From contig CP121691.1 in the NCBI GenBank assembly GCA_038396585.1, positions 2,046,001-2,110,000 on the forward strand: 64,000 bases of DNA, written 5' to 3'. Source of the DNA: Vallitaleaceae bacterium 9-2. GTDB lineage: Bacteria; Bacillota; Clostridia; Lachnospirales; Vallitaleaceae. Of this stretch, positions 16,919 through 26,458 are shown in pieces (the first letter of the stretch is position 1; each line of letters starts with the position of its first letter). The translations under genes were made by a program, and so were the position numbers. The notes beneath the pieces are model-generated. The model saw nothing but the letters and a program-made list of their open reading frames with translations. It ran no database searches and had not been told where the DNA came from.

Positions 16919-19308
16919 TATTGTCGAAGCGTTACTCCAAGTTCAAATTCAAGGCCTTTTAAAATTTTATCCATTGCCTTGCTCACTTCTTTTTCGCTTA
17001 ATGTATGGTCTTTAGCTCTAAATGTAAGCGAGTATGCTACTGACTTATATCCCTCTTCAATTTGTTCACCTTGGTACACATCAAATAGTTTATATCCTTC
17101 AAGGATTTTACCCCCACGTTGTTTAATGAAAAATTCAATCTGACCAACTAATATATCATCTTTAACAAGGAGCGCAAGATCTCGATGCATTGCAGGATAT
17201 TTTGCTATAGGTTCGTATGCACGCATGAGATTCGCAATCTTTGTCAATACTTCAATACTGACTACACCGATATAATTACGCTGTCCAAGATCATAATTAT
17301 CTGCTGTTTCAGGATGCACTTCACCCAGATAACCTAATTCCATTTTGTCATACATAATCTTCGCTCGACGGCCCGGATGCAAAAACGGCATATCAATATC
17401 TGCATCGTAGCTCACCCCATCAACAACGCCAAGTCGAGTTAAAAGTGTTTCAATAATTCCCTTCATATCGAAGAAATCAATTTCTCCATAAGCTCCAATA
17501 GTTAAAAACTCCGCTTCAACAGGATAGTCTTTTAATGGCAAAGCTTTTGGTACGTATGTTTTACCAAGTTCATATAAGCGTACATTTTCATTACGACGAT
17601 TATAATTTGTTGCCAAAACATTTAACATTCCGTTAATCGTTAAGGTACGCATTACAGAAAAATCTTCTCCTAACGGATTAGATATTGTTGCATATTGGCG
17701 CAACGGATGGTTTGAATCAATACCGAGTTTATCATATGCTTTAGGGCTTTCAAAAGAATAGCTTATGGTTTCACTAATACCGGATGCTTCCATAATTTGC
17801 TTGGTAATATCTTCAATTTTTTGTTTCTTGTTCTTTTTACCAACAGTAGGCGTCCCTGACTCTAGCGTTGTAGGAATTCGATCATATCCATACATTCTTG
17901 CAATTTCTTCTGCCAAATCAGCAATACCAACAACATCTGATCTAAACGTTGGCACAATAACTTCTTTCGCCTCTTTATCAATGCCAAAACTTAAGCGTTT
18001 AAAAATAGCAAGCATTTCGTCTTCCGAAAGTTTGATACCAACAATTTGATTAATACGTTCTACATCATATGTGATATGACGTTCTTGACGTACTACAGGA
18101 TATACATCAATAACACCTTCCATGACTTTTCCTGCGCCTAGTAAGTCTATAAGCTGACAAGCACGCTCCATCGCCAAAGATGCAAGATTAGGGTCAAGGT
18201 GCTTTTCAAACTTCGTAGAAGCGTCCGAGCGCAATCCTAATTTTTTTGAACCTTTTCGTATATTTGTTCCATTAAATGTCGCCGCTTCAAAAAATATCGT
18301 TTTTGTCGTTTCTAAAACTTTTGTTGCCTCTCCACCCATGATACCTGCAAGGCCAATTGCTTTTTCTTTATCTGCAATCACTGTAATTGAAGGATCTAGT
18401 TCACGCTTAACACCATCTAACGTTTCTAAGACTTCACCTTCTTTTGCTGCACGAACATGAATCTCATTATAATCTAACAAATCCAAGTCATAGGCATGCA
18501 TAGGTTGTCCCATTTCCTGCATAACAAAGTTTGTAATATCGACCAGATTATTAATCGGACGGATTCCACATGAACGCAGACGGTCTTTTAACCATTTTGG
18601 CGATTCTTGGATATTGACTTCGGTAATAACCTTTCCGACAAAGCGATAACAACGCTCTGTATCTTCAATAAACACTTTCATCTTCTCATCAATATTTCCC
18701 GGATAGGTGGTATATTGCGTCGCAGGCATTTTAAGTGGTTTATTTACGGTAGCTGCCGCTTCACGAGCAACACCGATAACACTAAATGAATCTGAACGAT
18801 TGGACGTAATCTCATATTCAACAACAATGTCTCCCAAACCAAAAAGAGGTTTTACATCACTCCCCAATTCTTTTGGCTCATCAAAAAGATAGATGCCATG
18901 TTCTGGCGCTTCAGCAAAATCTTCACGTGATAGCCCCAATTCTTCAACTGAGCACATCATACCATTAGATTCCACACCACGAAGCTTCCCTTTTTTAATT
19001 TTAAGTCCTTGTGCAAGCTCGGCTCCCGGTAATGCCACCGGTATATAATCACCTTCCGAAATATTGTTAGCACCTGTGACAATTTGAATAACCTCACTGC
19101 CAACATCAACTTTTGTCACAACCAACTTGTCCGCATCGGGGTGTGCCTCAATTTGCAAAATCTTTCCTACAACTACATTGGTAATTTCTTTTCCTAATTC
19201 TTCATATGTCTCTACTTTTGTGCCTGCCATTGTCATTGCATCGCAAAAAGCATCAATATCCCAATCCACGTCAACATATTCACGCAGCCATTTCATTGAA
19301 ATGTTCAT
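16918..19308 (-). CDS. pheT: Phenylalanyl-tRNA synthetase beta subunit
   Basis: This 796-residue protein is the large subunit of the alpha2-beta2 enzyme that charges tRNA-Phe. Domains in order are an N-terminal OB-fold tRNA-binding domain (about 40-150; VVVGKILQIEAHPDADKL), the B3/B4 editing domain (about 210-385), B5 (about 405-470), the catalytic-core-like domain, and a C-terminal FDX-ACB anticodon-binding domain ending FELGVTLRQ. Its length is normal. It lies 20 bases after pheS and shares its T-box leader. The stop lies at the edge of the bidirectional terminator. Confidence 0.96.
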   Translation of the reverse strand: MNISMKWLREYVDVDWDIDAFCDAMTMAGTKVETYEELGKEITNVVVGKILQIEAHPDADKLVVTKVDVGSEVIQIVTGANNISEGDYIPVALPGAELAQGLKIKKGKLRGVESNGMMCSVEELGLSREDFAEAPEHGIYLFDEPKELGSDVKPLFGLGDIVVEYEITSNRSDSFSVIGVAREAAATVNKPLKMPATQYTTYPGNIDEKMKVFIEDTERCYRFVGKVITEVNIQESPKWLKDRLRSCGIRPINNLVDITNFVMQEMGQPMHAYDLDLLDYNEIHVRAAKEGEVLETLDGVKRELDPSITVIADKEKAIGLAGIMGGEATKVLETTKTIFFEAATFNGTNIRKGSKKLGLRSDASTKFEKHLDPNLASLAMERACQLIDLLGAGKVMEGVIDVYPVVRQERHITYDVERINQIVGIKLSEDEMLAIFKRLSFGIDKEAKEVIVPTFRSDVVGIADLAEEIARMYGYDRIPTTLESGTPTVGKKNKKQKIEDITKQIMEASGISETISYSFESPKAYDKLGIDSNHPLRQYATISNPLGEDFSVMRTLTINGMLNVLATNYNRRNENVRLYELGKTYVPKALPLKDYPVEAEFLTIGAYGEIDFFDMKGIIETLLTRLGVVDGVSYDADIDMPFLHPGRRAKIMYDKMELGYLGEVHPETADNYDLGQRNYIGVVSIEVLTKIANLMRAYEPIAKYPAMHRDLALLVKDDILVGQIEFFIKQRGGKILEGYKLFDVYQGEQIEEGYKSVAYSLTFRAKDHTLSEKEVSKAMDKILKGLEFELGVTLRQ

Positions 19309-19328
19309 AATCTACCTCCATCTATTTA

Positions 19329-20348
19329 TTAAAACTGTTTCAAGAATCGTATGTCATTTTCATAGAACAATCGTAGGTCTTCAATTCCATAGCGAAGCAT
19401 GGTGATTCGTTCAAGACCCATCCCAAATGCAAATCCGCTATATTCTTTAGGATCAATCCCCGACATTTCAAGCACTTTTGGATGGACCATTCCACAACCA
19501 AGGATTTCTATCCAACCTGTCCCTTTACACACTTTACATCCTTCACCATTACACATAACACATGAGATATCCATCTCTGCACTTGGTTCAGTAAATGGGA
19601 AAAAATGAGGTCTAAACTTGGCTTTAACTGAATCTCCATATAATTCTTTGATAAAGACTTCAAGCGCACCTTTTAAATCACCCATGGTAATGTTTTTATC
19701 AATAACCAATCCTTCAATTTGATGGAAAACCGGCGAGTGGGTTGCATCAACTTCGTCCGATCTAAATACACGTCCAGGAGCAATGATGCGAATCGGCGGT
19801 TTTTCTTTTTCCATGACATGCACCTGCACCGGTGAAGTCGCTGTTCGAAGCATCATCTCTTCATTAAAATAAAACGTATCTTGTTCATCTTTTGCCGGAT
19901 GTTCTTCAGGTATATTTAACGCATCAAAGTTATAATAAGCATTTTCAATCTCAGGTCCTTCAGCAATAGAGTATCCCATCCCGATAAAAATATCTTTTAT
20001 ATCATCAAGAACCACTGTCATCGGATGACGATGTCCAAGTTCTCTTTTCTTTGCCGGTAGTGTAATATCGATTACTTCTTTTTTAAGTTTTAATTCACGC
20101 TGTTTTCGAGAAATAACCACCTTGGCTTCTTCTAGCGCTTTTTCGATGTCACTGCGAACTTCGTTGGCCATCTTTCCAACAATAGGTCGCTCTTCATTTG
20201 TCAAGTCTTTCATTCCACGTAAAACACTTGTAAGCTCTCCTTTTTTCCCTAGTATTGCTACACGAACATCATCAAGTTTTTTTAGATCCGTTGAAGCTTG
20301 TATTGCTTCAACAGCTTTTTGCTTAATTTCATTAAGTTTGTTTTGCAT
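19329..20348 (-). CDS. pheS: Phenylalanyl-tRNA synthetase alpha subunit
   Basis: I start this at the ATG at 20348, preceded by AAAGGAGT, giving 339 residues ([10 protein letters not shown]). The N-terminal coiled coil is followed by the class II catalytic core: [10 protein letters not shown] (motif 2 region) and the motif 3 segment [13 protein letters not shown] cysteine-rich insertion, [17 protein letters not shown], precedes GCGMVHP, as in many bacterial PheS proteins. It forms the active tetramer with PheT. Expression should be controlled by the tRNA-Phe T-box leader upstream. Confidence 0.96.
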   Translation of the reverse strand: MQNKLNEIKQKAVEAIQASTDLKKLDDVRVAILGKKGELTSVLRGMKDLTNEERPIVGKMANEVRSDIEKALEEAKVVISRKQRELKLKKEVIDITLPAKKRELGHRHPMTVVLDDIKDIFIGMGYSIAEGPEIENAYYNFDALNIPEEHPAKDEQDTFYFNEEMMLRTATSPVQVHVMEKEKPPIRIIAPGRVFRSDEVDATHSPVFHQIEGLVIDKNITMGDLKGALEVFIKELYGDSVKAKFRPHFFPFTEPSAEMDISCVMCNGEGCKVCKGTGWIEILGCGMVHPKVLEMSGIDPKEYSGFAFGMGLERITMLRYGIEDLRLFYENDIRFLKQF

Positions 20349-20442
20349 AATTACTCCTTTCATAAATACAATCTGAGTTAAGAGGTCGCACCTCATTTTC
20401 TCCCAGCGATAGTGTTAATATAAAACATTTGTTTAAAGACAC

Positions 20443-20690
20443 AAAAAAATCCCCATCCCAATAAGGGACCGAGACTCGGCGGTACCACCCTTGTTTTCGC
20501 TTGACGAACACTTAGGAATCACTTAACGCGTGAATCACGATAGACTTATCAAAGCTTGTGCTTGTTCAGTACTACAGCTCGTGTGGGAATTTCAACTTAT
20601 ATAGGTACATAAAGATGCTTTCAGCCTCTGACATCTTCTCTCTGAATGAAAATATAAGTTTACTTAAACACATTCATTGCCTTTAACATT
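20443..20690 (-). promoter_or_regulatory. T-box leader of pheST (specifier UUC, Phe)
   Basis: On the minus strand the leader holds a stem I region with the AGAGA motif and GAAA-UUC-CC in the specifier loop (UUC at 20587-20589). The T-box GGGTGGTACCGCCG follows at 20477-20490, and then a terminator hairpin ending in a seven-T run at 20443-20449. Uncharged tRNA-Phe is expected to pair with UUC and with the T-box bulge, favouring the antiterminator. Confidence 0.92.
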
Positions 20691-20696
20691 ACACAT

Positions 20697-20724
20697 ATAA
20701 TAACACATTCCATTGCGTTGTCAA
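20697..20724 (-). promoter_or_regulatory. pheST promoter
   Basis: On the minus strand TTGACA (20719-20724) and TATTAT (20697-20702) are 16 bases apart. The -35 box overlaps the stop codon of the upstream gene. Confidence 0.7.
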
Positions 20725-21557
20725 TGTTTTTTTGTAATTTTTGCTGTTTGAATAAATTCTTTTTCTGTAGATGCTAATGTTTGCTCATCTGGGGTAATAA
20801 TATAAAAGAAATAACTAATACGTTCTTCTTGATCATAGTGTAAATAGATTCGTCCATAGCCTTTTAGACTTTCAAAAGATTCCCCTTGCGCATTTTGAGG
20901 TGGCTTTCCATATTGAATATAAGCCATATAATCCTCTTCATATTGATGCCACATCCCTTCCATGTCAAGCTGTGCATCAAAGATGATAAATTCACGTCCA
21001 TCAATATCCATCGTTCGCTCTTGTTTTGTTATGCGATAGTCAAGCTGCGGAGTCTCATTTCCAATACTGTTATACACGAGATGCTTCAAGTCAAAATCTG
21101 TAATTTTGGTAATTGCCTCAATATCCGGCTCCCCTTCTTGAGTTAATCCATAAATATCTTGAGAATCCTTATAGCGAACCGCATACGCCCCATAAAAAGT
21201 ACTGTAATACGAAGAGTTTTTATCGTAAAGCGTGGAAGCACCATAAAGCATATCAAATGCTCCAAAATTGTATAGTATCGTCAGGTCTACAGGCGCACCG
21301 ATATAACGGCTAAAAGAAGCTGATGGATCAAAGGTAATGACAAAGGGAAAAAAATCTTTTTGAAACGTTGCCGCTCCCCCTTTCATTTGAATATCTATCT
21401 TTTCTTCATGTAAAAATGAATCTCGTTCATGCATTTTGCTGTAAACCGACATCACCACAACACTTTTCGCTATAGGATAAAGGCTGCTTTGAGCAAATAA
21501 AAGCACAAATAAAGTGCAATAAATTGTATTTTTTATCCATCGTTTTTTCCATATCAT
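20721..21557 (-). CDS. Putative exported or membrane-anchored protein, unknown function
   Basis: This 278-residue protein begins with a basic stretch and a hydrophobic segment (TIYCTLFVLLFAQSSLYPIA, about 11-30) that is a signal peptide or membrane anchor. The rest is soluble, rich in Tyr, Asp and aromatic residues (for example GASTLYDKNSSYYSTFYGAY), consistent with an extracytoplasmic beta-rich domain. I recognise no family. It has its own promoter and ends at the pheST promoter, so it seems to be a single-gene unit. Confidence 0.75.
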   Translation of the reverse strand: MIWKKRWIKNTIYCTLFVLLFAQSSLYPIAKSVVVMSVYSKMHERDSFLHEEKIDIQMKGGAATFQKDFFPFVITFDPSASFSRYIGAPVDLTILYNFGAFDMLYGASTLYDKNSSYYSTFYGAYAVRYKDSQDIYGLTQEGEPDIEAITKITDFDLKHLVYNSIGNETPQLDYRITKQERTMDIDGREFIIFDAQLDMEGMWHQYEEDYMAYIQYGKPPQNAQGESFESLKGYGRIYLHYDQEERISYFFYIITPDEQTLASTEKEFIQTAKITKKH

Positions 21558-21587
21558 TGGGTATACCTCGTCTCATTTGGTGCCTTG

Positions 21588-21617
21588 ATTATAGCATCAT
21601 TCATAGTTTTTCGTCAA
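21588..21617 (-). promoter_or_regulatory. Promoter of the exported-protein gene
   Basis: On the minus strand TTGACG (21612-21617) and TATAAT (21588-21593) are 18 bases apart, about 30 bases before the start codon. Confidence 0.65.
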
Positions 21618-21849
21618 AGCATCATGTTTTCGTAGCCAAAAGAGGGTTTTTTGCAAGTTTTTATCTTACAAGATTTATTTTTATCTTTTTATTTTTTTCC
21701 TTGTTTGCATGTAGTTCTTAACAGTACCACTTTTGCAAAAGTTTGATTATATTAGCTTTTAGGCGTATTGATAACCAACATCATTTATATTTTTATTTTT
21801 AACAGAAAATATTTTTGCAACTTTTCTTATCACTTCTTTCATTTTTTTG
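21618..21849 (+). promoter_or_regulatory. AT-rich gltB upstream region with three evenly spaced TTTTGCAA boxes
   Basis: This gene-free stretch is very AT rich. TTTTGCAA occurs at 21649, 21731 and 21813, exactly 82 bases apart each time. The middle copy sits in a perfect 14-base palindrome, ACTTTTGCAAAAGT (21729-21742). The last two are each preceded by TTAACAG at a distance of six or seven bases. I see no coding sequence. It may be an operator region for gltBD, but this is not shown. Confidence 0.35.
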
Positions 21850-21878
21850 TTGAACCCCATCTTTCATTATGCTATAAT
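21850..21878 (+). promoter_or_regulatory. gltBD promoter
   Basis: TTGAAC (21850-21855) and TATAAT (21873-21878) are 17 bases apart, about 45 bases before the gltB start. Confidence 0.75.
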
Positions 21879-21923
21879 CACTACATAGAGTTATTGACCA
21901 AAAATGATTAGGAGGAATTAATA

Positions 21924-24900
21924 ATGAAGAATTCTTATGGTTTGCCTCCAAAACAGGGATTATATGACCCTGTTATGGAAAAAGACAATTGTGGCGTCGG
22001 CTTTGTCGCACACATTAAAGGGCAAAAATCACATAGCATCGTAGAGCAAGGTGTACAAATTCTTGCTAATCTGCATCATAGAGGCGCTGTCGGCGCTGAC
22101 CCAAATACAGGTGACGGAGCCGGCATTCTTATCCAAATCCCACATGACTTTTTATCAAAAAAAGCAGTTGAGCTTGGATTTAACCTTCCCCCAGAAGGAC
22201 ACTATGGCGTCGGTATGATTTTCTTGCCGCAAGAGCCAAATGCCAGATATTTTTGTGAAGGTATCTGTGAACGCGTCTTAGAAAAAGAAAATCTCGAACT
22301 TATTGGTTGGCGTAATGTCCCTCAAAACACCGAAGCTTGTGGACTGACAGCTGCGGGAACACGACCGTTAGTACATCAATTATTTATTCATCGCGGCGAC
22401 TATAGCTCCCTTGAATTTGAACGCAAACTATATATTGTTCGTAAACGCATCGAAAAAGCTATCCGCCAAGCCAATCACAAATATAGTGAAGCATTTTATG
22501 TATGTAGCCTTTCATCAAGAACAATGATCTATAAAGGTCAACTTCTAGCTTTTCAAATTCCAGAGTTTTATGAAGACCTAAGTGATCCTAGTATGATTAG
22601 TGCTATCGCTCTTGTTCATCAACGCTACTCAACAAATACGTTCCCCTCTTGGGATCGTGCTCAACCATTTCGTTATCTAGCCCATAACGGCGAGATAAAT
22701 ACTTTGCGGGGAAATGTCAATTGGATGAATGCCCGAGAAGGTATATTAACATCCGATGTGTTCGGTGATGAGATTTCAAAATTATACCCAATCATCGAAC
22801 CTGAAGGCTCCGATTCTGCCAATCTAGATAACGCACTTGAGCTTCTGATTGCCAGCGGAAAATCCATTGCCCATGCAATGAGCATCTTAATTCCCGAAGC
22901 ATGGCAGGGACATGAGTTTATGGACGAAGATAAAAAAAGCTTTTACGAATATCATGCCGGCTTAATGGAGCCTTGGGATGGCCCTGCTGCAGTAGCCTTT
23001 ACAGATGGCGTCCAAATCGGCGCACTGCTTGACCGTAACGGACTACGACCTGCACGCTATGCCATTACTGATGATGATCTTGTCGTTATGGCTTCTGAAA
23101 CTGGCGTTATTCCTTTTGATAACGATAAAATAATTAAACGAGGGCGACTAAAACCCGGACGCATGTTTTTGATTGACACCCATGAAGGACGCATCATTTC
23201 AGATAACGAAATCAAAAAAAATCTCACATCTGAAAAACCTTACAAGGAATGGATACAGCGCAACAAATTAACACTTAGCGACTTTGAACTCCCACATAAG
23301 ATCATCCCCCTTGGAGAACATCGTTTGCTTCAATACCAAAAAGTGTTTGGATATACGGAAGAAGAACTCAAAAAAATAATTGCCCCTATGGCAAGTGTTG
23401 GTAAAGAAGCTATTGGTTCGATGGGAAATGACGCATCATTAGCTGTTCTCTCCGAAAAGCCACAGCTACTATACAATTACTTCAAACAATTATTTGCTCA
23501 AGTCACGAATCCACCTATTGACCCTATTCGCGAAAAACTTGTCATGTCCAATATCCAACTTCTTGGAGATCGCGGCAATCTTTTAGGCGAATTAAATGCA
23601 AATGAAGATATTAACTTCATCGAGCTTAATCAACCCATACTCAATAACGGCAACTTCGAAAAACTCGTACACATTGAGCATAAAGATTTTCGTTCCATCA
23701 AGCTTCCTACATTATTCTCAATAACCGAAGCAGGACCCGGATTAAAGTCCGCTCTAGACAAACTTAATCAACACGTCGTTAATGCCATTGATGAAGGCTA
23801 TAACATTATTATCCTCTCTGACCGAGGCACGGAAAAATATGACGCCCCTATTCCAAGTTTACTTGCTGCAGCAAGCGTTCACCATCATCTTATTCGCAAA
23901 AAATTACGAACCAAGGTGGATATTATCGCTGAAACCGGTGACGCAAGAGACGTTATGCATATGGCATTACTCATTGGATACGGCGTTGATGCCATCAACC
24001 CATACGTTGCCCTTGATAGCATCGACCACCTTGTCGAGTCCCGATTATACATGAACGATGATATTATCAGCGTTGAGCATGCACAGGAAAATTACATCAA
24101 TGCACTAAGTAACGGTTTATTGAAAATATATTCAAAGATGGGTATTGGAACTTTACAGTCCTATCATGGTGCACAAATTTTTGAAGCCGTCGGTATTGAT
24201 AGCGATACCGTTAACACATATTTTCCGGGAACCGTCTCTCGAATCGAAGGGATTAATCTCGATATTATTGCTCAGGAAGTGGCAAAACGTCACCACTATA
24301 CATTTAATCCCCTTCGAAACCCTTATCCAAATTTACTCGAAGGAGGTAACATACAGTGGCGACGCGGCGGGGAAAATCATCTGTTTAATCCCGAAACTAT
24401 TCACAAGCTTCAGCACTCTTGTCGCACCAACGACTATGACCTATTCAAAGAATATTCATCCTATGTCAATCAACAAGCCACTCGATTAAACACTATTCGC
24501 GGATTGTTGAAATTCAAGTCCTCAACCCCTATCTCTATCGATGAGGTTGAACCTCTTGAAAACATACTCAAACGTTTTTCTACAGGTGCAATGTCTTTTG
24601 GCTCTCTTAGTAAAGAAGCTCATGAAAACCTTGCACGAGCAATGAATCAAATCGGGGGAAAATCAAATTCAGGAGAAGGCGGCGAGTCCAGCGATCGACT
24701 TTACAATGCTCAAACGCGTAGTTCAATAAAGCAAGTCGCTTCTGCTCGTTTCGGTGTTAATGCCGAATACTTGGTCAATTGCAGTGAACTCCAAATTAAA
24801 ATGGCCCAAGGAGCAAAACCCGGCGAAGGCGGTCACTTGCCCGGACATAAAGTAACTGAAGCTATTGCCAAAGTACGTAACTCTACACCAGGCATTGACT

Positions 24901-26447
24901 TAATTTCTCCACCACCACATCATGATATTTATTCGATTGAAGATTTAGCTCAACTCATTTTTGACCTTAAGAATATCAATCCAGATGCACGTATCAATGT
25001 TAAACTTGTATCGGAAGTCGGTGTCGGTACCGTTGCAACCGGAGTCTCAAAAGCCCATGCTGATGTTGTTTTAATCTCAGGACATGACGGCGGTACCGGT
25101 GCTGCGCCCATTAGCTCCATCAAATACGCAGGACTTCCATGGGAACTTGGTCTGGCAGAGACACAACAGACGCTACTGATGAATGATTTAAGAGGGCGTA
25201 TTGTTGTTCAAACTGATGGTCAACTAAAAACCGGTCGCGATGTTGCAATTGCCACGCTTCTAGGGGCTGAAGAGTTTGGATTTGCCACAGCTGCTTTGGT
25301 TGTTAGCGGATGTATCATGATGCGAAAATGTCAAAACAACACCTGCCCCGTAGGTGTCGCTACACAAGACCCTGAACTTCGCAAGAACTTTACCGGAAAA
25401 CCTGAACATGTGATTAACTTCTTCACATTTATCGCGCAAGAGCTTCGAGAGTATATGGCAGAACTTGGCTTTCGAACCATCGATGAAATGGTTGGTCGTG
25501 TTGACCTTTTGGAACCTAATTATGATGTATTGAATTGGAAATCATCAAAAATTGATTTTAACCAAATACTATATAATCCAGAACTACCTCGTCGTATTGC
25601 AAGACACTGTATTACAAAGCAAAACCATGGTCTTGACGCTATTTTAGACCGAACACTCATTGCCGATGCAAAGGGAGCTCTAGAAAACGGTCTAAAAATT
25701 CAAAACACGTATTCCATACGCAATATAAACCGTAGTGTCGGCGCCATGCTTGCTGGGGAAATTACCAAAAGTACTCAAGGAAAATTTTTGCCAGAAGACA
25801 CCATCCATTATAAATTTGAAGGTTCAGCAGGTCAGTCCTTTGGTTGCTTTGCAACTTTTGGAATGACATTCGAGCTTGAGGGTGACTGTAATGATTACAT
25901 GGGCAAAGGCTTATCCGGCGCCAAACTTATTGTCTATCCTCCGAAAAATGCACGTTTTAGCGCGCATGATAATATTATCGTCGGCAACACACTTCTATAT
26001 GGTGCAACCGCTGGTGAAGTCTATATTAACGGCATCGCCGGGGAACGTTTTGCTGTAAGAAACTCTGGTGCAACAGCAGTAGTCGAAGGTGTGGGCGATC
26101 ACGGATGTGAATATATGACCGGAGGCGTTGCTGTTATCCTCGGCAAAACCGGACGTAACTTTGGTGCAGGTATGAGCGGCGGCATGGCTTATGTCTTAGA
26201 TGAAATCGGCGATTTTACTGACAAGCACTGTAATCAGCAGATTGTCGTCACAGAAAAAGTAATTCATTTTGAAGATATTGATATGTTAAGAACATTAATT
26301 GAAAATCACCATACTTATACCGGCAGCGAAAAAGCCAAAGAAATTCTTGACCACTTTGAAAACTATCTTCCAAAGTTTGTTAAAGTGATCTCACCAGCAT
26401 ACAAAAAGATACTCAAAGAAAATGCAGCTAAAGCTGCTAGCGTTTAG
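21924..26447 (+). CDS. gltB: Glutamate synthase large subunit
   Basis: This 1507-residue protein makes glutamate from glutamine and 2-oxoglutarate. The N-terminal glutaminase domain has its nucleophile at Cys23 in KDNCGVGF, so a 22-residue propeptide should be removed. A central linker domain and the FMN-binding synthase domain follow (GGKSNSGEGGE, GAKPGEGGHLPG and LISGHDGGTGA segments). The 3Fe-4S motif is CIMMRKCQNNTCPVGVAT. The C-terminal glycine-rich beta-helix domain (GxxxG repeats such as GAGMSGGMAYV) ends the protein. It follows a GGAGG ribosome site and is 11 bases from gltD. Confidence 0.97.
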   Translation: MKNSYGLPPKQGLYDPVMEKDNCGVGFVAHIKGQKSHSIVEQGVQILANLHHRGAVGADPNTGDGAGILIQIPHDFLSKKAVELGFNLPPEGHYGVGMIFLPQEPNARYFCEGICERVLEKENLELIGWRNVPQNTEACGLTAAGTRPLVHQLFIHRGDYSSLEFERKLYIVRKRIEKAIRQANHKYSEAFYVCSLSSRTMIYKGQLLAFQIPEFYEDLSDPSMISAIALVHQRYSTNTFPSWDRAQPFRYLAHNGEINTLRGNVNWMNAREGILTSDVFGDEISKLYPIIEPEGSDSANLDNALELLIASGKSIAHAMSILIPEAWQGHEFMDEDKKSFYEYHAGLMEPWDGPAAVAFTDGVQIGALLDRNGLRPARYAITDDDLVVMASETGVIPFDNDKIIKRGRLKPGRMFLIDTHEGRIISDNEIKKNLTSEKPYKEWIQRNKLTLSDFELPHKIIPLGEHRLLQYQKVFGYTEEELKKIIAPMASVGKEAIGSMGNDASLAVLSEKPQLLYNYFKQLFAQVTNPPIDPIREKLVMSNIQLLGDRGNLLGELNANEDINFIELNQPILNNGNFEKLVHIEHKDFRSIKLPTLFSITEAGPGLKSALDKLNQHVVNAIDEGYNIIILSDRGTEKYDAPIPSLLAAASVHHHLIRKKLRTKVDIIAETGDARDVMHMALLIGYGVDAINPYVALDSIDHLVESRLYMNDDIISVEHAQENYINALSNGLLKIYSKMGIGTLQSYHGAQIFEAVGIDSDTVNTYFPGTVSRIEGINLDIIAQEVAKRHHYTFNPLRNPYPNLLEGGNIQWRRGGENHLFNPETIHKLQHSCRTNDYDLFKEYSSYVNQQATRLNTIRGLLKFKSSTPISIDEVEPLENILKRFSTGAMSFGSLSKEAHENLARAMNQIGGKSNSGEGGESSDRLYNAQTRSSIKQVASARFGVNAEYLVNCSELQIKMAQGAKPGEGGHLPGHKVTEAIAKVRNSTPGIDLISPPPHHDIYSIEDLAQLIFDLKNINPDARINVKLVSEVGVGTVATGVSKAHADVVLISGHDGGTGAAPISSIKYAGLPWELGLAETQQTLLMNDLRGRIVVQTDGQLKTGRDVAIATLLGAEEFGFATAALVVSGCIMMRKCQNNTCPVGVATQDPELRKNFTGKPEHVINFFTFIAQELREYMAELGFRTIDEMVGRVDLLEPNYDVLNWKSSKIDFNQILYNPELPRRIARHCITKQNHGLDAILDRTLIADAKGALENGLKIQNTYSIRNINRSVGAMLAGEITKSTQGKFLPEDTIHYKFEGSAGQSFGCFATFGMTFELEGDCNDYMGKGLSGAKLIVYPPKNARFSAHDNIIVGNTLLYGATAGEVYINGIAGERFAVRNSGATAVVEGVGDHGCEYMTGGVAVILGKTGRNFGAGMSGGMAYVLDEIGDFTDKHCNQQIVVTEKVIHFEDIDMLRTLIENHHTYTGSEKAKEILDHFENYLPKFVKVISPAYKKILKENAAKAASV

Positions 26448-26458
26448 GAGGTGGCACG

